Both the position numbers and the translations under genes were made by a program. Of a stretch of DNA of 64,000 nt, positions 1 through 13,972 are shown piece after piece. The stretch spans positions 41,193,258-41,257,257 of the forward strand of contig JAJKFL010000237.1 in the NCBI GenBank assembly GCA_021186555.1, in the 5' to 3' direction. Source of the DNA: Reticulitermes speratus (Eukaryota; Arthropoda; Insecta; Blattodea; Rhinotermitidae). Every line of letters starts with the position of its first letter. Position 1 is the first letter of the stretch. Below the pieces are notes generated by a model. The model searched no databases. It was given only the letters and a program-made list of their open reading frames with translations, and had not been told where the DNA came from.

Positions 1-88
1 GGCAATTATCTGTTGATGAATAGACAGTGAGACACAGCATTGAGATATACAGGCATGACATGTGGACCAATGACAGGTTCCTGAAGTA

Positions 89-411
89 CAGTAGAACCTC
101 GATTATGCGAAATAAATGGGCGGATCCGATTTCGGATAAGCAGTATTTCTGAAATTCGGCTGGTGTGATAAGGTGCGATAAAAATAACATTTATTCAGAA
201 GCATGTCTTATGTTAATAAAATGTATGGCACAAGAAAGTGTATGATATTTACAGATACAATCTGCACCCATCAACTTTTCACAACAAACTGATGGGGAGA
301 GGCTCAAGAGGTGTCTCGCGGCAGGCAATTCTGGTAATCACGTAAAAAAAAAGGCGTTTCGGTTAACCCGAGTTTTAGTTAAGCGAAGTTCAGATAATCG
401 AGGTTCTACTG
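89..411. mobile_element. Tigger/pogo-like MITE
   Basis: This 323-bp element has terminal inverted repeats CAGTAGAACCTCGATTAT at both ends and TA duplications (87-88, 412-413). No coding capacity was seen. The termini are of the Tigger type. The interior repeats GCGA/GATAA-like motifs resembling the ends. Confidence 0.85.
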
Positions 412-2117
412 TACTGTTAAGCCTGTTTCAGCAGCCTAGCTACAGGACTGCTGATGATGGTCTGTCCGCAGCCTATGTTTTGAGGTTGGTATGGATAGAG
501 TACAAATTTATGCAGGTGTAAATGTGTGACAGTTCTGAAGTATAATGACTCTTTGCAGTAGTAAGTTTCGTGTGGTGACCCTCGTCTTGCTGCTCAGACT
601 CTCCAGGATTGGCTGCGTCTCATGCCACAACAGTCTTGGTGTGCGTTCAGTGCACTGTAGATTTAGTTGTGCTATTTCCATTAGGTGCTGTTTGGTGACG
701 TTTCATCAGGGTTCCAGCATATAAGAATTCCCATGTATTATGTCTAGCTGTGTTTCTATGTGTCATCGTGGGCACTTGTAACATTGATAGTTGCCACATA
801 TTTGTGGTTCAAATACAGTTCTGCCATCACAGTAGGATCAACATACCGCACAGATCTATATTATTAAGAAGTGCCATAATGTTGTACCATGTGTATGGTT
901 TGAAAACAAATATGAGCGCTTTTATCTGAGTTTCTTGACTTAGGTTACCGGACAAAAATAATAACTTTTAACTGTGTAATGTTGTACCGGGAAATATTTT
1001 CCCTGTACTTTGTTTGGTAACCCTGCCCTGGCCTCCGGCACGCGCATCGTTCCTTTTCTTCCCCTCTCCTATCCCCCTCCTACTCCGAGGTTTCCTTACG
1101 AGTACGCAGGTGGTAAGTCGTTACTTCGATCCTGAGCTGACCTGGGGAAACATCAAAATTACGTCTTGGCTGTGCTTCTAAATTTCGTCTGGCGATGCAG
1201 CCAGGGTTGGAGTCCCTTCCCTGGTGTCGTGGTCCCGTCTTGGTAGCTTTCTTTGGGTTCAGTCCCACGGTACCAGGAAGGTACTTTAGTTTGGTACGTA
1301 TGGGCCAATAATTATTATTTTGTTAGTCACATGTGGCGCTTTGTGTGGAGAGCTATTGTGTGTATGATGTAATTGTCGTAATTAAGTTGCTTTTTATAAT
1401 ATATTTTCATTTATTCAGTGAATTTTGTTGTGTTGCTGCCCCGAACCCCAAAACTGAAGGGCCCAGTGCGTGGGGGGTAGTGCAATGTAAATAAATTGGT
1501 TTGCGCTGTGAAGTGTTTTAACCGTAATCAACAGCTGGAATGGCATATTTAGAACAGTAACTAGGATAAGGGCTGGATGAGCGAGGTATCCTTGTGCAAT
1601 CCGTAGCAAGGGCAGCATTATAAATGATCGGAGCTGTACGAGTATCTCCTCTCCCCATATATACCTTGATGGCATGCATGGGAACAGCTTAACTTTTTCC
1701 TTTTAACATGCAGTTCTGAATTTCCTTGTATAATGTAATTATTTAAAAAGCAGTTGTGTACCTGGTGATTGAATGTGACCATTATGCTTGACAAGCTGTG
1801 CACCTCAACATTAGCACATGGAGATTCTTATGCATTTTATGGATAATACAAGGTTTATTGGTTTTCTTTCAGCACAGAACATTGCCACATTTCTCATAAT
1901 TTAGAAGCCTTTGAGATTGTGCAATATGATTTTGTCTTGAAAGTTTCTGTTGTTTTGTTTTGGCACCCCTATTCTGCCTCTGGAGTGCTTTATGTTTAAA
2001 TTTAGAATGTTCCAGTGTGTAATTGGATATCATACATACTGTGCCCTGTTTTGAATGTTTATTGAAAATATATTAAATAAACCATATGACAGTTATTGTT
2101 TGTTTATAACTTTATAG
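412..2117. other. No recognised gene; zinc-finger 5' region
   Basis: Between the MITE and the first exon I see no exon I can support. 1020-1290 is GC-richer and gives a short open frame on the - strand (RDSNPGCIARRNLE) that resembles repeat-derived peptides rather than a gene. A promoter for the zinc-finger gene may lie here but nothing marks it. Confidence 0.4.
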
Positions 2118-2243
2118 CAGAACGTTGATAGAATCAAAGTAGAAAATAATATGGATATTGTGACTGAAGAAGACCCTGTTGGCATAAAGACTGATGAGTT
2201 ATCCATACAGTCAACATTTTCTGTGGTGAAGGCTGAGCCTGAG
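2118..2243 (+). CDS. C2H2 zinc-finger gene, acidic N-terminal exon, copy 1
   Basis: This exon is preceded by aactttatag(cag) and followed by gag|gtgagc. It encodes QNVDRIKVENNMDIVTEEDP then VGIKTDELSIQSTFSVVKAEPE. Acidic I-K-x-E / D-P repeats of this kind precede finger arrays in many insect zinc-finger proteins (family knowledge). The acceptor could be 2118 or 2121; either leaves a multiple of 3. The Met at 2151-2153 (MDIVTEEDP) is a possible start codon. A near copy lies 1427 bp downstream. Confidence 0.5.
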
Positions 2244-2756
2244 GTGAGCTTGTTTTTTGGGTCTTGGTACGTGTGCATGTGTGTGTGTTTCATTTATATT
2301 TCATGTATAGCATGACATTCAGTTGAGCGAACGCTAACGATAGTTTCACCTGTACAAACAATATTTTTACCTGTGAATCGGTTAAAACGAAATGTAATTT
2401 ATCGTCCTTTATAATTCTGCACTGCTCAGTTGCTGTGTTGGTCCGGTTCTGTGACAGCAGGATTAAATTGCATGGCGTGAACTGGAGACTATATATATCT
2501 ATATACTGTCTTTGTTTCCTGTGTGACACCATCAATTAACGTACGATTGATACTGACTAACATAGGCGTGCTTTCGAAAGCCAGTAAAAACTGGGCGTTC
2601 AATGGGTGTAAATAAAAACTAAATTTTTAAATATATCACTGATCCAGTATTTAGAACTGTGATATTTTTTGTCATAGTGACTATGCTACAGGCTGATTTT
2701 GTGCGGAAATGTGGTTTGATATCTGGTGAGGGGAAGACATACCTTCTGCAAAGCAT

Positions 2757-2940
2757 CTGAACCTGCTCTAAGGCCCACCCAGCCTTCTGTTCAGTGGCTA
2801 CTGGAGGCTCATTGTTGGGGGGGGGGGGGGGGGGGGCAATAAAATAACCAGTGTGTGCGGCTGATCTTTTACCTCAGTGCAATGTCAAGGTTAAGAATGA
2901 GTGGAGCTATGTATGATGTGCACCTGTATGCCTTCCTAGC
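2757..2940 (+). repeat. Degenerate SINE-2 fragment with a G20 run
   Basis: GGCCCACCCAGCCT and GAATGAGTGGA correspond to parts of the SINE-2 body seen in full at 58120-58400. A run of about 20 G (2817-2837) sits inside. It lies in the intron between the two acidic exon copies. Confidence 0.4.
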
Positions 2941-3544
2941 ATGCACATTGCAACTCAACATTTTGCTTTTAACAGCTATGAAGTTTCCTTAACATTTATG
3001 ATCTGGCCTCTAAACCCCATTGAAGCTGCCGACAGCTGGAGTTACTTTTATTTTTAAATGCACGTGCCTGCACCTGCACGGGATAGCATTTTTCCTCTCC
3101 GTGAAGCGTTACATTTAGTGGGACACAGGCATCCCTTTCGGCTGATAAAGTTCAAATGATGTAATTATTTAAAGACCAGTTGTTGTATACATGAGGATTT
3201 AACGTGACCGGCTTGCTGTGCACCTCAACTGCACAAGGAGATTCTTATACATTTTATGAATAATAAAAAGTTTATGATTTTTCTTTCAGCGCATGACACT
3301 GCAATGCTTCACATATTTTAGAAGCCTTTATGTGTTGGTTGCATGATACTATTTTGTCCAGAACATTTTTGGTGTAATTGTTTTCGCACCCCTGTTCTGC
3401 TTCTTGAGTGCTGTGTTCGTGATATTAGAGTGTTCCCAGTGTGTAATTACTTGTGATACATACTGTGTCCTGTTTTGTATCTGTGTTGAAAGTATATGAA
3501 ATGTATTATTTGATAAGAGTTGTAATTTGTTTATAAATTTACAG

Positions 3545-3670
3545 CAGGACATTGATAGAATCAAAGTAGAAAATGATGTGGGTATTGTAACTGAAGAAGA
3601 CTCAGTTGATCTTAAAAGCGATGAGGTGTACACACCGTCTGCATTTTGTGTGGAAAAGGCTGAATCTGAG
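3545..3670 (+). CDS. C2H2 zinc-finger gene, acidic N-terminal exon, copy 2
   Basis: This exon has acceptor ataaatttacag and donor gag|gtgagc. It encodes QDIDRIKVENDVGIVTEEDS then VDLKSDEVYTPSAFCVEKAESE. It has the same length and splice frame as the exon at 2118-2243, and the flanking intron sequence is duplicated with it. The possible start Met of copy 1 is absent (Val instead). The open frame is kept despite clear divergence, which suggests the exon was under some constraint after duplication. Confidence 0.5.
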
Positions 3671-5108
3671 GTGAGCTTGTTTTGTGATGGTTTTATTTGG
3701 TGATGGTACATGTGTGTGCGGGCGTGCGAGTATGCGCATGTGATTCCAATTTAACAGGAAATGCATCAGGTGTTCCTACATCTGTGATGGCTTCCCTCTC
3801 CCTAATTTTTGCAATTTTAAGTCGTGCCACTTGCGAAATCATTGAAACCAGCGCCTTGATGCAGCAGATGGCTTCATTTTGACTGCTTCTTTTCTTCCAT
3901 CTTCTCCATCAGAGCTTCTTTTAAGCTTGTATTGAAGGAGGGCCAGGCTTATGGGGCATGTACTTGATATAAATCTTGATCTACGTTACCAGATGCCGCT
4001 CCATAATTTCCGTAATATCACTCGTTTGGCATGTAGTTTTCACGTCCAATTGCCTTAACAGCCTATGAGCCTTCGTATCGGTTACCTGTGCATTATTCAA
4101 AACAGTACAAAGTGTTGTTTCAGGTATCTGACGAGCATGTACTATGTCTGTAGCATGGTAATTTCTTTAATGCCATGAGTAACTTTTGATTTTACGTCAA
4201 GGTTATGGTGTATTTGCTCTTAAAGGTGGCACTGCTAAGACTAATCTTTGCAGTCATGGCAGTAAATTTTGTAGAAAACAACAGGAAATGTCATACACAC
4301 ACGTCTGTGGAAAGCACTGACTGAATGTGGAACATGAAAGGCTTCATGCAGGAGATAAATGAATTGTGTGTGTGTGTGAACACAATGCAAGATTGTACTA
4401 GGTTCAGGGGTGGAACTGTCTTTCTTAACAAGATGGACACTGCAGAATATTTTGTGTACAGTTGGTAATGAGAGACATGTTGGCAGAAATATGTACTTGT
4501 AAGTAACTGATACCAAGATCTATTATAGACGACAGTAAAGAACATGAGTAACTGTGCATGTGGTGCATTCCTTATTTATTTTATGCACGTGCACAATTCT
4601 GTTGATGATGACGACAACCACAAGGACAACCAGTGTTATGATGATTATTTGCCTCTTGGAGTTGTGTCTTGTTGTTTTACGTCAGAGGATCGTCGTTGGG
4701 TTGCGTGTGTTCATGGTTAACGAAGGAAATAAGTTCTTACTCCTAAATATGTGAGGCTGGATGCCACAAACGTCACCTTACACGGTACTGGTATAGACCT
4801 GAAGACTCATGTTTTGTGGGATGTGATACCGTGAAGATTGGTATATTGGTGCATATGTTTCAGAGGGCCCTGATGCTCTCATCTTCAGTGAAGTCGAAGA
4901 ATAGTATGAAGAAATTCCTAAAAGTTTCTTATATTACTGTCTAAGATGGAATCAACAGGCTCCTCTGAAATATTGGCAGCTATTTTCCATTCGACATAGC
5001 ACATCATCTCGACTTGAATCTTCAACAGTACCAGTGTAAGAACCTGTGGGCTGTTCTATCCAGTGAGATAGCACAGTCATGGTTGATAATGGTATGGTGA
5101 TTTTACAG
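3671..5108. other. Intron-like sequence between acidic exons
   Basis: No exon recognised. 4800-5045 (GATGTGATACCGTGAAGATT ... TTGAATCTTCAACAGTACC) resembles old copies of the fold-back family listed at 53425-53690. The rest is unique-looking AT-rich DNA with a short GTGTGTGTGTG run at 4365. Confidence 0.4.
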
Positions 5109-5279
5109 AACTGCATGGATTTACTGATAGCTGAACGTGGTTCATGTAGCGAAAGATGTTTAGCACCTTGTCATGATAAAGATGTAGTCATAGATATGAA
5201 GGTTGAGGAGGACGCAGATGCAGAAAAGGTGGAGGATCCTTTAAAAATAAACAATCCTGCAATGAAGTCTGAACATGAG
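5109..5279 (+). CDS. C2H2 zinc-finger gene, third acidic exon
   Basis: The acceptor is gtgattttacag and the donor gag|gtgagt, 171 nt in phase 0. The peptide is NCMDLLIAERGSCSERCLAP, CHDKDVVIDMKVEEDADAEK and VEDPLKINNPAMKSEHE. Its MKVEEDA...EDPLKI pattern matches the acidic leader style of the two upstream exons, so I place it in the same gene. An upstream ATG at 5079 is also in frame and could start a shorter isoform. Not proven without transcript data. Confidence 0.45.
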
Positions 5280-6647
5280 GTGAGTTTTGTATGTGTCCAT
5301 TATTAAAGGAATTTCACAGTTGTCCAGGATTGCATAGTGTCTTTCTCATCTCAGTCGGCCTGTCAGACTTTGTCCACATGACACAACTCCACTGTGGGGT
5401 AAATGTGTTGTGGTGCTTGTTTGTGTAGTATCTTGGGGATGATTGTATTTCGTTGCACATTGCTTATGGGGCATCACTTCCATTTACATTAAGTTACTTT
5501 TAACATACTTTACATTAAGTACTAAGTGACTTTAAAAAAGGCTTCAGACGGGTATTATGCAGCAGAAATGATGCATATTTTCTTTAACCATCGATTCCAG
5601 CAACACACTCTGACACTGAATTGCTGACAGAATGTTCATGATCCAAGATCGCTGGTACAGTTGGGCTGAGTTGCAATTACTGTTAAGGATGTGTACAGGA
5701 AAACTGATGATTCTGTTGAGATAATAATACTGTGGGTGACTAAATTCGTGAATATGTTAGACATTGTCCATTGTATGAATTAGCCCGCATTTAATAGAGA
5801 CGATACTTTGGAACTTGGTTCATGGTGAACTCGCCTTTAACTGGAAGTCTGGCTCAAGAATTTTGATGTGCGAAAGTCACAGATTTAATAATGACTGTAA
5901 TGACTTAAGTCATAATATTGTTACCAACGCAAGGATTATTATTGCGTTGTGTATCTGTAGTTGATATATTATTGTTATCTTGGTGAATGCCAGTGAGTAT
6001 TTTTTTTACTCCTTATTCCTTTTCATTGCTTTTTATTAGTTTATTTTTTAATTTTTAATCAGATTAAGAGGATTTGCAAGTAACTGCCCTACTTTTTGGT
6101 CCTGCATGTGAAGGTTGAGTTTAAGTACAGTGCCTGTTTGGCATTGTCCCTTTTTTGAAGTATATTTAATTTACATGCTGTCTCAGATCCCTTTGGTTGA
6201 TTGCGTGACATTCTGACAATTTTGTTTTGAGACTAGTGGTAAGAGTTAGGATCAAACGTAGACCATTGCAGTACATGAACTTCAACATGATTTTGAACAT
6301 TGTCCATTATCTGGTGGTATTAATGGCACAACACTTTGGTGACTTGATCTGTCTTGTGGTTGTGTGGAGAGTTGTGGATCCTACCATGGTGGCACTGTTA
6401 CAAAAGGCTAGCCTCTGTTACTGGACAAGGACAGGGCTGTGTTTGCAGTTTGCTAAGCTCATTCATGCTGGTTTCGTATTTAACACAAGACCCCCATACT
6501 GTGGCAGCATTGGTAGTTGTAGGAATTACTGCCATCATATATCAAGTACATTCCCTGGGACATAGGCCAGTGTACAGTACTTGTCTGAATGATCTCTCCA
6601 AGATTTGTACATCTTCATATATCTTCTATAGACTGTTCCCACTAACT
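5280..6647. other. Intron-like sequence, nothing recognised
   Basis: AT-rich sequence without supported exons, tRNA-like heads or inverted repeats that I could find. The open frames at 6227-6653 have no recognisable motif. Confidence 0.4.
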
Positions 6648-7080
6648 AACTAATTAACTAAACTAACTCCATGGAGCAGAGTCCTTCTTGAGAAGCTAAC
6701 AGGTCGTCAGCTAGTCAAGAAATTCCCTGCGTTTTATGGAACCCAATGGTTCATTACCGCACTCACAAGAGCCCGCCACCTGTCCCTATCCAAAGAATCG
6801 GTCCAGGTCTGAGGCTTTGTCAAATGTTTCGTAACATGGTAATTTTTTACGGTGAGGAGTTGTTAGCACCTCACCAAACCCCCGAAGCTGGAGGGTCACC
6901 CCTTGTTGGCTGTCCGTGACTGCTTATTCAATGTATTCGCAGCTACCCTCCATATCCAAAGGCCGTTCCTCGATCTGCAACCTGAGGACGTGTCATGCTG
7001 TGGTGACAGGGACCCACAGACAGTCATAATACCCACAGCACATTTTCACAGGTCTGTGATGAATGGATCCTAAATGAGAA
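6648..7080 (-). mobile_element. Composite LINE-3'-end-like repeat, copy 1
   Basis: Read on the - strand, 6660-6800 gives DRWRALVSAVMNHWVP then stops and [11 protein letters not shown]. This resembles the C-terminal end of an insect non-LTR reverse-transcriptase protein family. The adjoining 6830-7070, on the + strand, gives GEELLAP-like text. A second copy lies at 8990-9380, and a related C-terminal stretch at 20455-20830. Frames are broken; the copy is inactive. Confidence 0.55.
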
Positions 7081-7849
7081 GGCCTTTTCTGCCATGTAGA
7101 GACTTCCCTAAATGCATTCCAAGTCTCGCAGCCCCCAGTACATACTGACCCACTCAGTTGGAGCTGTTCTTAAGCTGTCACTTGTTAGTGCATTTTCATA
7201 TAACCTTATTTTGGACACGAGGCTGTGTGGGAATTGGTGGCAGTGAGGCAGTTATGCCCCTGCCAGGATTACCACTATTGTAGGTGCCTTTTTGTTTTGG
7301 TTTTAAATTTGGACATAAGAATCATCCTCCATCAGTATCTTTTCTTGACATGGCAAAGGGCCTGGAATCATACATGGAACAGCATGTGATTGGGGGGGCG
7401 GGGGTGATAAATTCGTCCATGCTGGTCTTATTGTTGCCCTGCTTGTCGCAGTGAGGTTATGCTTGCTTAAGTGTGAGTCCACCACTTCCATGTGATACAT
7501 GGCCATATTATGTGTGGGAGCCCACCTAACTTGTGTGTCCTTTGTGTTTGGCACGGTTAGGTTGATTGCTCATCTCCTAATATCCACATGCAGACAGTTT
7601 CACCTGCCTGTGCACCCCGTGCAACAAAAATCAAGTGCTTTTTATTGTCTAAGTCCCAAACCAGAGCTGATGTGAAGTGACAAAAACAGACCATTTAGTG
7701 ACTAACATACCTCATTATAAGCAGTTTATCTGGCACCTCCGGGATCAGACATTTGCCAGATGTAGGGTGCAGCAGCAAGAGCTGACACATTTGGTGTTTT
7801 AATAATTATATCAAAATACTTGTAAAATTTTGGAAATTCACTACACATA
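7081..7849. other. Intron-like sequence, nothing recognised
   Basis: No exon, tRNA-like head or inverted repeat that I can support. A G-rich patch (GGGGGGGCGGGGGTG) lies near 7392. Confidence 0.35.
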
Positions 7850-8270
7850 CACAGAAGTCCTCTTTGTTGAAAATAATGTCTGTCAGATGATTTCCATCAC
7901 AAGCATTACATTTGTTAACTGAGAGAGGAGGTTTGACATCGCGTGCTGTAACATTTCCTGTGAAAGAGTGGCAATCTCTTCCTGAGTTTCTGTCTTCAGT
8001 TCCTCAGTTGTTGCTGGACATGCAGCACAAAGTTGTGACAAATTTCGAATCACTGTAATATTTGTGACTTCAAATTGTAGCGCACCAGCCATTTCTGGAG
8101 GTCAAGAGGGATTGTTGCAATTTGTTTATGGCTGGCACACCAGTGTAAGATGCAACAGTGGTCAGTGCAAATGCATGTTGCTTGTGTCGAGTTTTTAGAG
8201 TTACACAACACAAATCCAAATATCAGAAATGAATGAATAATGTCTGATGGAGCCAATTTTCATATCTCAG
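7850..8270 (-). mobile_element. Decayed DDE-transposase C-terminal remnant
   Basis: - strand reading gives VIRNLSQLCAACPATTEELK then TETQEEIATLSQEMLQHAMS, and after a frameshift VNKCNACDGNHLTDIIFN. This layout (short helix, EVLxxVM, CxxxGGxHLxDIIF-like end) resembles the C-terminus of mariner/IS630-type transposases. An upstream LAPSDIIHSFLIFGFV may be a worn SPDLxPxDFFLWGxV block. Both calls are weak matches by eye. Confidence 0.4.
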
Positions 8271-8989
8271 GATATGTAAGCGGGCAGAATGTTCACTACT
8301 GGTCTTAAGAAAATCCTTCTGAAATGCTCGAGTCTCTTCTTCATTCGACGACGGTAATGGTATGATGCCATGTAACATCCTTCGCTGTCATCGGGCCTCA
8401 CATCTTTGTGGTAAAACAACACGAAAGTGTACAGTAAGTGCCGGAAGTTTTTTGGACATGCTTGAGAACTTTATGGCTTTTGAAACACGCTGCCAGTGGA
8501 TGTGAAACATATGGTTCCAGCAAGAAGATTGCCACATCCAATTGATCTAGGATTTCCATGGATGGCATATTTTTCCAGGACAACTCATTTCTCGATTTGG
8601 AGGCATTGTATGACCTCCAAAAATCTCTGGACCTGTTGACCTGTGACATGCTAAAGGCTCCTGTTTTCCAGACGCATCTAGCAATGCTTGAGGAACTGAA
8701 GACAGGAAGAGATTGCCGATGTTTCACATGGAGAGCTACAGAAGGCAGTGTCTAACCTTTCTCAGGTGAGCAGAGATATTGATTGTGAAGGTCGCCTGAC
8801 AGATGGTGTTCTCAAGGTAGAGGACATTTGTGTATCCATACTGTTTTGATATTATGTCATCACCTGTAGTATTACTGTAAGAGTTATTAAAATATAAGCT
8901 TTGTCAGCATTTTCTGCTGCATTTTGTCCACTTGGCTGTGAGTTGAAATGGTCGTTGATGTCTTGATTGTTGCTTTGCTTCATAATCTT
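8271..8989. other. Unassigned; open frames on both strands
   Basis: 8398-8727 on the - strand and 8558-8755 on the + strand are open for 109 and 65 codons, but neither shows a motif I recognise. A donor-like CAG|GTGAGC lies at about 8764-8772. I leave this without a call. Confidence 0.3.
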
Positions 8990-9380
8990 GTCATTAACTA
9001 ACTTACTAACTAACTAACTCCATGGAGCAGAGTCCTTCTTGAGAAGCTAACAGGTCGTCAGCTAGTCAAGAATTTCCCCGCGTTTTATGGAACCCAAAGG
9101 TTCATTACCGCATTCACAAGAGCCCGCCACCTGTCCCTATCCAAAGAATCGGTCCAGGTCCGAGGCTTTGTCAAATGTTTCGTAACATGATAATTTTTTA
9201 CGGTGAGGAGTTGTTAGCACCTCGCCCAACCCCCAATCTGGAGGACCACCCCTTGTCGGCTGTCCGCGACTGCTTATTCAATGTATTCGCAGCTACCCTC
9301 TATATCCGGAGGCCGTTCCTCCATCCGCAACCTGAGGACACACCATGCCGTGGTAACAGGGATCCACCTATCACAGATAA
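8990..9380 (-). mobile_element. Composite LINE-3'-end-like repeat, copy 2
   Basis: The same composite as at 6648-7080, with the same join and order; by eye more than 80% alike. + strand reading gives [20 protein letters not shown] then [20 protein letters not shown]. It is preceded by an (AACT)n microsatellite, which is also present beside copy 1. The two copies sit 2.3 kb apart in the same intron. Confidence 0.6.
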
Positions 9381-9811
9381 TCTTGTCACACATATCAAAA
9401 AATTGGTGGTCTGTAATCCATGTTTATTTTCATATTGGGCATGTTGGTGTGCTTGATTAATTTATATCTGGTGTAAATAAATGTAAACAATGGAAAGCAG
9501 AAGTTCTGATTGTCTGGAAATAGATAGCAGTTATTAGCTTATACCACTTATGGTCTGAGGTTTAGAAAATATGAGGTACTTGATTTTTGTTGCAGACTGT
9601 ACAGTCAGTGAGATGTGATGTCTTGACACTGATATTTTAAGCCTAGTTTGAGCCTTGTTACGGTGCACCGACATGTTTCATGAAGTATTAGGCTGCGTTT
9701 TAACTCTTCTGTTAATTGGGGCCACATCTGTATGCCTGTCAACAGAATGTACATGGCCTTACTGTTACGTCATCCTGAATAAACACAGTAGTTCATGCAC
9801 TTAGAAACCAG

Positions 9812-9855
9812 CTGCCACTACCACCACCACCACCACCACCACCACCACCACCATC
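9812..9855. repeat. CCA/CAC trinucleotide microsatellite
   Basis: CCACTACCACCACC continues as about twelve CAC units, ending CATCATCAC. It lies in an intron of the zinc-finger locus; flanks 9400-10020 show nothing else. Confidence 0.95.
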
Positions 9856-10030
9856 ATCACTTGTTCAAAACATTAGTTTGGAATTTGTATTCTCTATGCT
9901 TAACCTGAACCCATACCATCAGTATATGCACAATCCTTGTAATATAACAATTGCTATATTATTTCCTTTGTTTTCAAAGTCATATTGTATGCATTGAGAT
10001 TTACATAATATTTTTCTCATTTTTTACCAG

Positions 10031-10165
10031 TGTTGTTTGAAGGAACATAAAGAGGAGTGTCCGTTCTACTGTGATGTATGTCTTGTAATTTTTGATCTTG
10101 AGTCTTCACTGAAGGTTCGTCATTTAAAGCGTAAGATACGTCATCCATATATCTGTATTCAATTG
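10031..10165 (+). CDS. C2H2 zinc-finger gene, exon with first (imperfect) finger
   Basis: A strong acceptor (tttttctcattttttaccag) precedes CCLKEHKEECPFYCDVCLVI then FDLESSLKVRHLKRKIRHPY. The C-x2-C pair is present, but the second half has extra residues between the histidines, so the finger is degenerate. The frame is phase 0, consistent with the upstream acidic exons. The array resumes only at about 10702; between them lie about 530 bp of non-coding sequence that could be an intron (a gtgagt lies at 10169-10174) or an insertion. Confidence 0.5.
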
Positions 10166-10169
10166 TTGT

Positions 10170-10700
10170 GTGAGTCACTAATGTTTTGCTATGTTGGTTT
10201 TGTTGTTTTTTGTGCTATTGTTGTATGTGTTCTAGTTATATTAGCGCTTATATGTACAGTGGAGGATGGGTCACGTTTAGTGTAACTAGAGTTGTATGTA
10301 TTGTACTTTGGCACTTGCCCCGTGGTGGTCCGAGCCCCTGATGTGAGACTCAGAATCACATGCGGTGCAAAGGCCAAGGCTACTGGACTTGGAACTCCTT
10401 GGAAATGATGTAAGCGGGGGACTCCCTCAGATAATCTCTCTTTTGTTCGGATTATAATATATGCCTGAGACAGCACACGAGGGTTGGAGTGTGACCCGCC
10501 GCAAGCAGGACCAGGGAGTTGCCATCTCATCCTGTAACTTTCGTCTTCTCTTCGTTAATACATCAGTATTGAACCTACTACCGTGCTTAAGTAATAACTC
10601 ATTCCTCGCCCTAAACCCGCGTTTCCAACAACCCGATTGACGCCTCTAGTGGACATCATCTAAGATACGTGAACTAGCAGCAGGATATATCGGTACACAA
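10170..10700. other. Non-coding block separating first finger from array
   Basis: About 530 bp with stops in all frames. 10300-10530 has a GC-rich, SINE-like texture but no clear A/B boxes. It could be an intron (donor-like gtgagt at 10169) or an insertion into the finger exon. Confidence 0.35.
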
Positions 10701-10701
10701 C

Positions 10702-12830
<2,129 letters not shown>

Positions 12831-13556
12831 ATGCACATGCAGTGGAGAAAATCCCTTGCCCTGTCATGTGTGGGATGATATATTAATCACAGAACTTGGT
12901 GTCAGCTTATGTTCTTTTAATGTGGGCATGACTGTCTCCTAGGCCTGGAATATGATATGTAAATACTGATCAAGCTTGCTGAAGTAATTCTGTAATTAGC
13001 CTACCCCTAAATATAATTCATAATTCAATTTGAGCCCTGTGGCCAAGTGGTTAGGTTTGACGGAATGTTTGTTAGAGTGTGGGATTTTGACAGCATTGTT
13101 GCCGAAGTTTCGGGTCTTGTGGGATGTGACGCTGTGTTGGGTGAGTAGTTCCTGACTTGCAAAGGATCATAGCGCCTTCTTCTTCAATGTCAAGCAGTCT
13201 TGGACGTCTTGACCCTGATCATGAAGGCACTACAGTCCTTTGAAATGTCTGGAACTCCTTGCCTAATAACACTCCATCATATCCTAGAAGACTTGAATCT
13301 TCATGTTCATCTCACTTTTAATCTTGTTCAAACATGTATGAGAAATACGTTTACTTCTAAATTTAAGACATTAACCTTATTTGTCCAGGAAGTCTGTAGG
13401 CGAGTGGTCTAGGAATATAAAATTTTGTGTATAGATGGATTATAAATATACCTACAAATTTTATTCTAGGTTCACCGTGCATTTTCACTAATCAGTGTCA
13501 CACCACCAATATATACACCTTATACTGTTTTTTTTTTTAAATAAAGTGCATTTAGT
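12831..13556. other. 3' flank of zinc-finger locus with old fold-back fragment
   Basis: 13090-13320 (CCGAAGTTTCGGGTCTTGTG, GATGTGACGCTGTG, GACTTGAATCTTCATG) resembles one arm of the fold-back family at 53425-53690, heavily decayed. Nothing else recognised. Confidence 0.45.
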
Positions 13557-13571
13557 TGGTGGTGTGACATT

Positions 13572-13972
13572 AATAATAATAATTCTTGGCTCAACAGCCC
13601 TGTATGGGCCTGGGCCTCTTGTCGAGGTTACTAAGTCATGCGCATTCATGGCAGCTGGTGACCGGCCAGCTAGCCGCGCTTAGTGTTCTGTCGATCCTGA
13701 TGTGCACGCCAGAGCCATCTGGCAGGCAGTCAGGAGACTTGGATGAGAAATGGAGGCAATTTGGCTTACGCAACATTTTTATTCATGCCCGTAAGGTTCT
13801 TTTACATGCCGTAAATCTACGACATGGGACCGACGGCTTTACTTCCCCTCCAAAGGAAGTTGTGCTCCGGATTTTTATCATCCTTAAAAATCCATCGACC
13901 TCGGTCGGGATCGAACCCGCGAACCTTGGGTCCAGTGGCGAGCACGCTAACCACTAGTCCACCGAGGTCGAC
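13572..13972 (-). mobile_element. tRNA-derived SINE with perfect 15-bp target duplication
   Basis: Target-site duplication TGGTGGTGTGACATT occurs at 13557-13571 and 13973-13987. On the - strand the head has box-A-like GGTGGACTAGTGGTTAG and box-B-like GGGTTCGATCCC, and the tail is an (ATT)n run. The head is followed by about 300 bp of body. It is about 401 bp long and probably mobilised by a LINE. Confidence 0.85.

Larger units (their letters stand above)
1660..3670 (+). repeat. Tandem segmental duplication carrying the acidic exon
   Basis: About 1735-2250 and 3160-3680 align along their length: same intron text (for example TAGAAGCCTTT, CACACCCCT-type exon approach and GTGTGTAATT), then the exon, then the same donor. 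The offset is 1427 bp at the exon. The copies have many substitutions and small indels, so the duplication is not recent. Confidence 0.7.

Noticed and set aside
2817..2837. Telomeric or G-quadruplex element
   Set aside because: It is a simple G run inside a worn SINE, with no TTAGG repeats; run length is also error-prone.
8398..8755. Gene on either strand
   Set aside because: No motif recognised, no paired splice sites, and the frame is not continued on either side.
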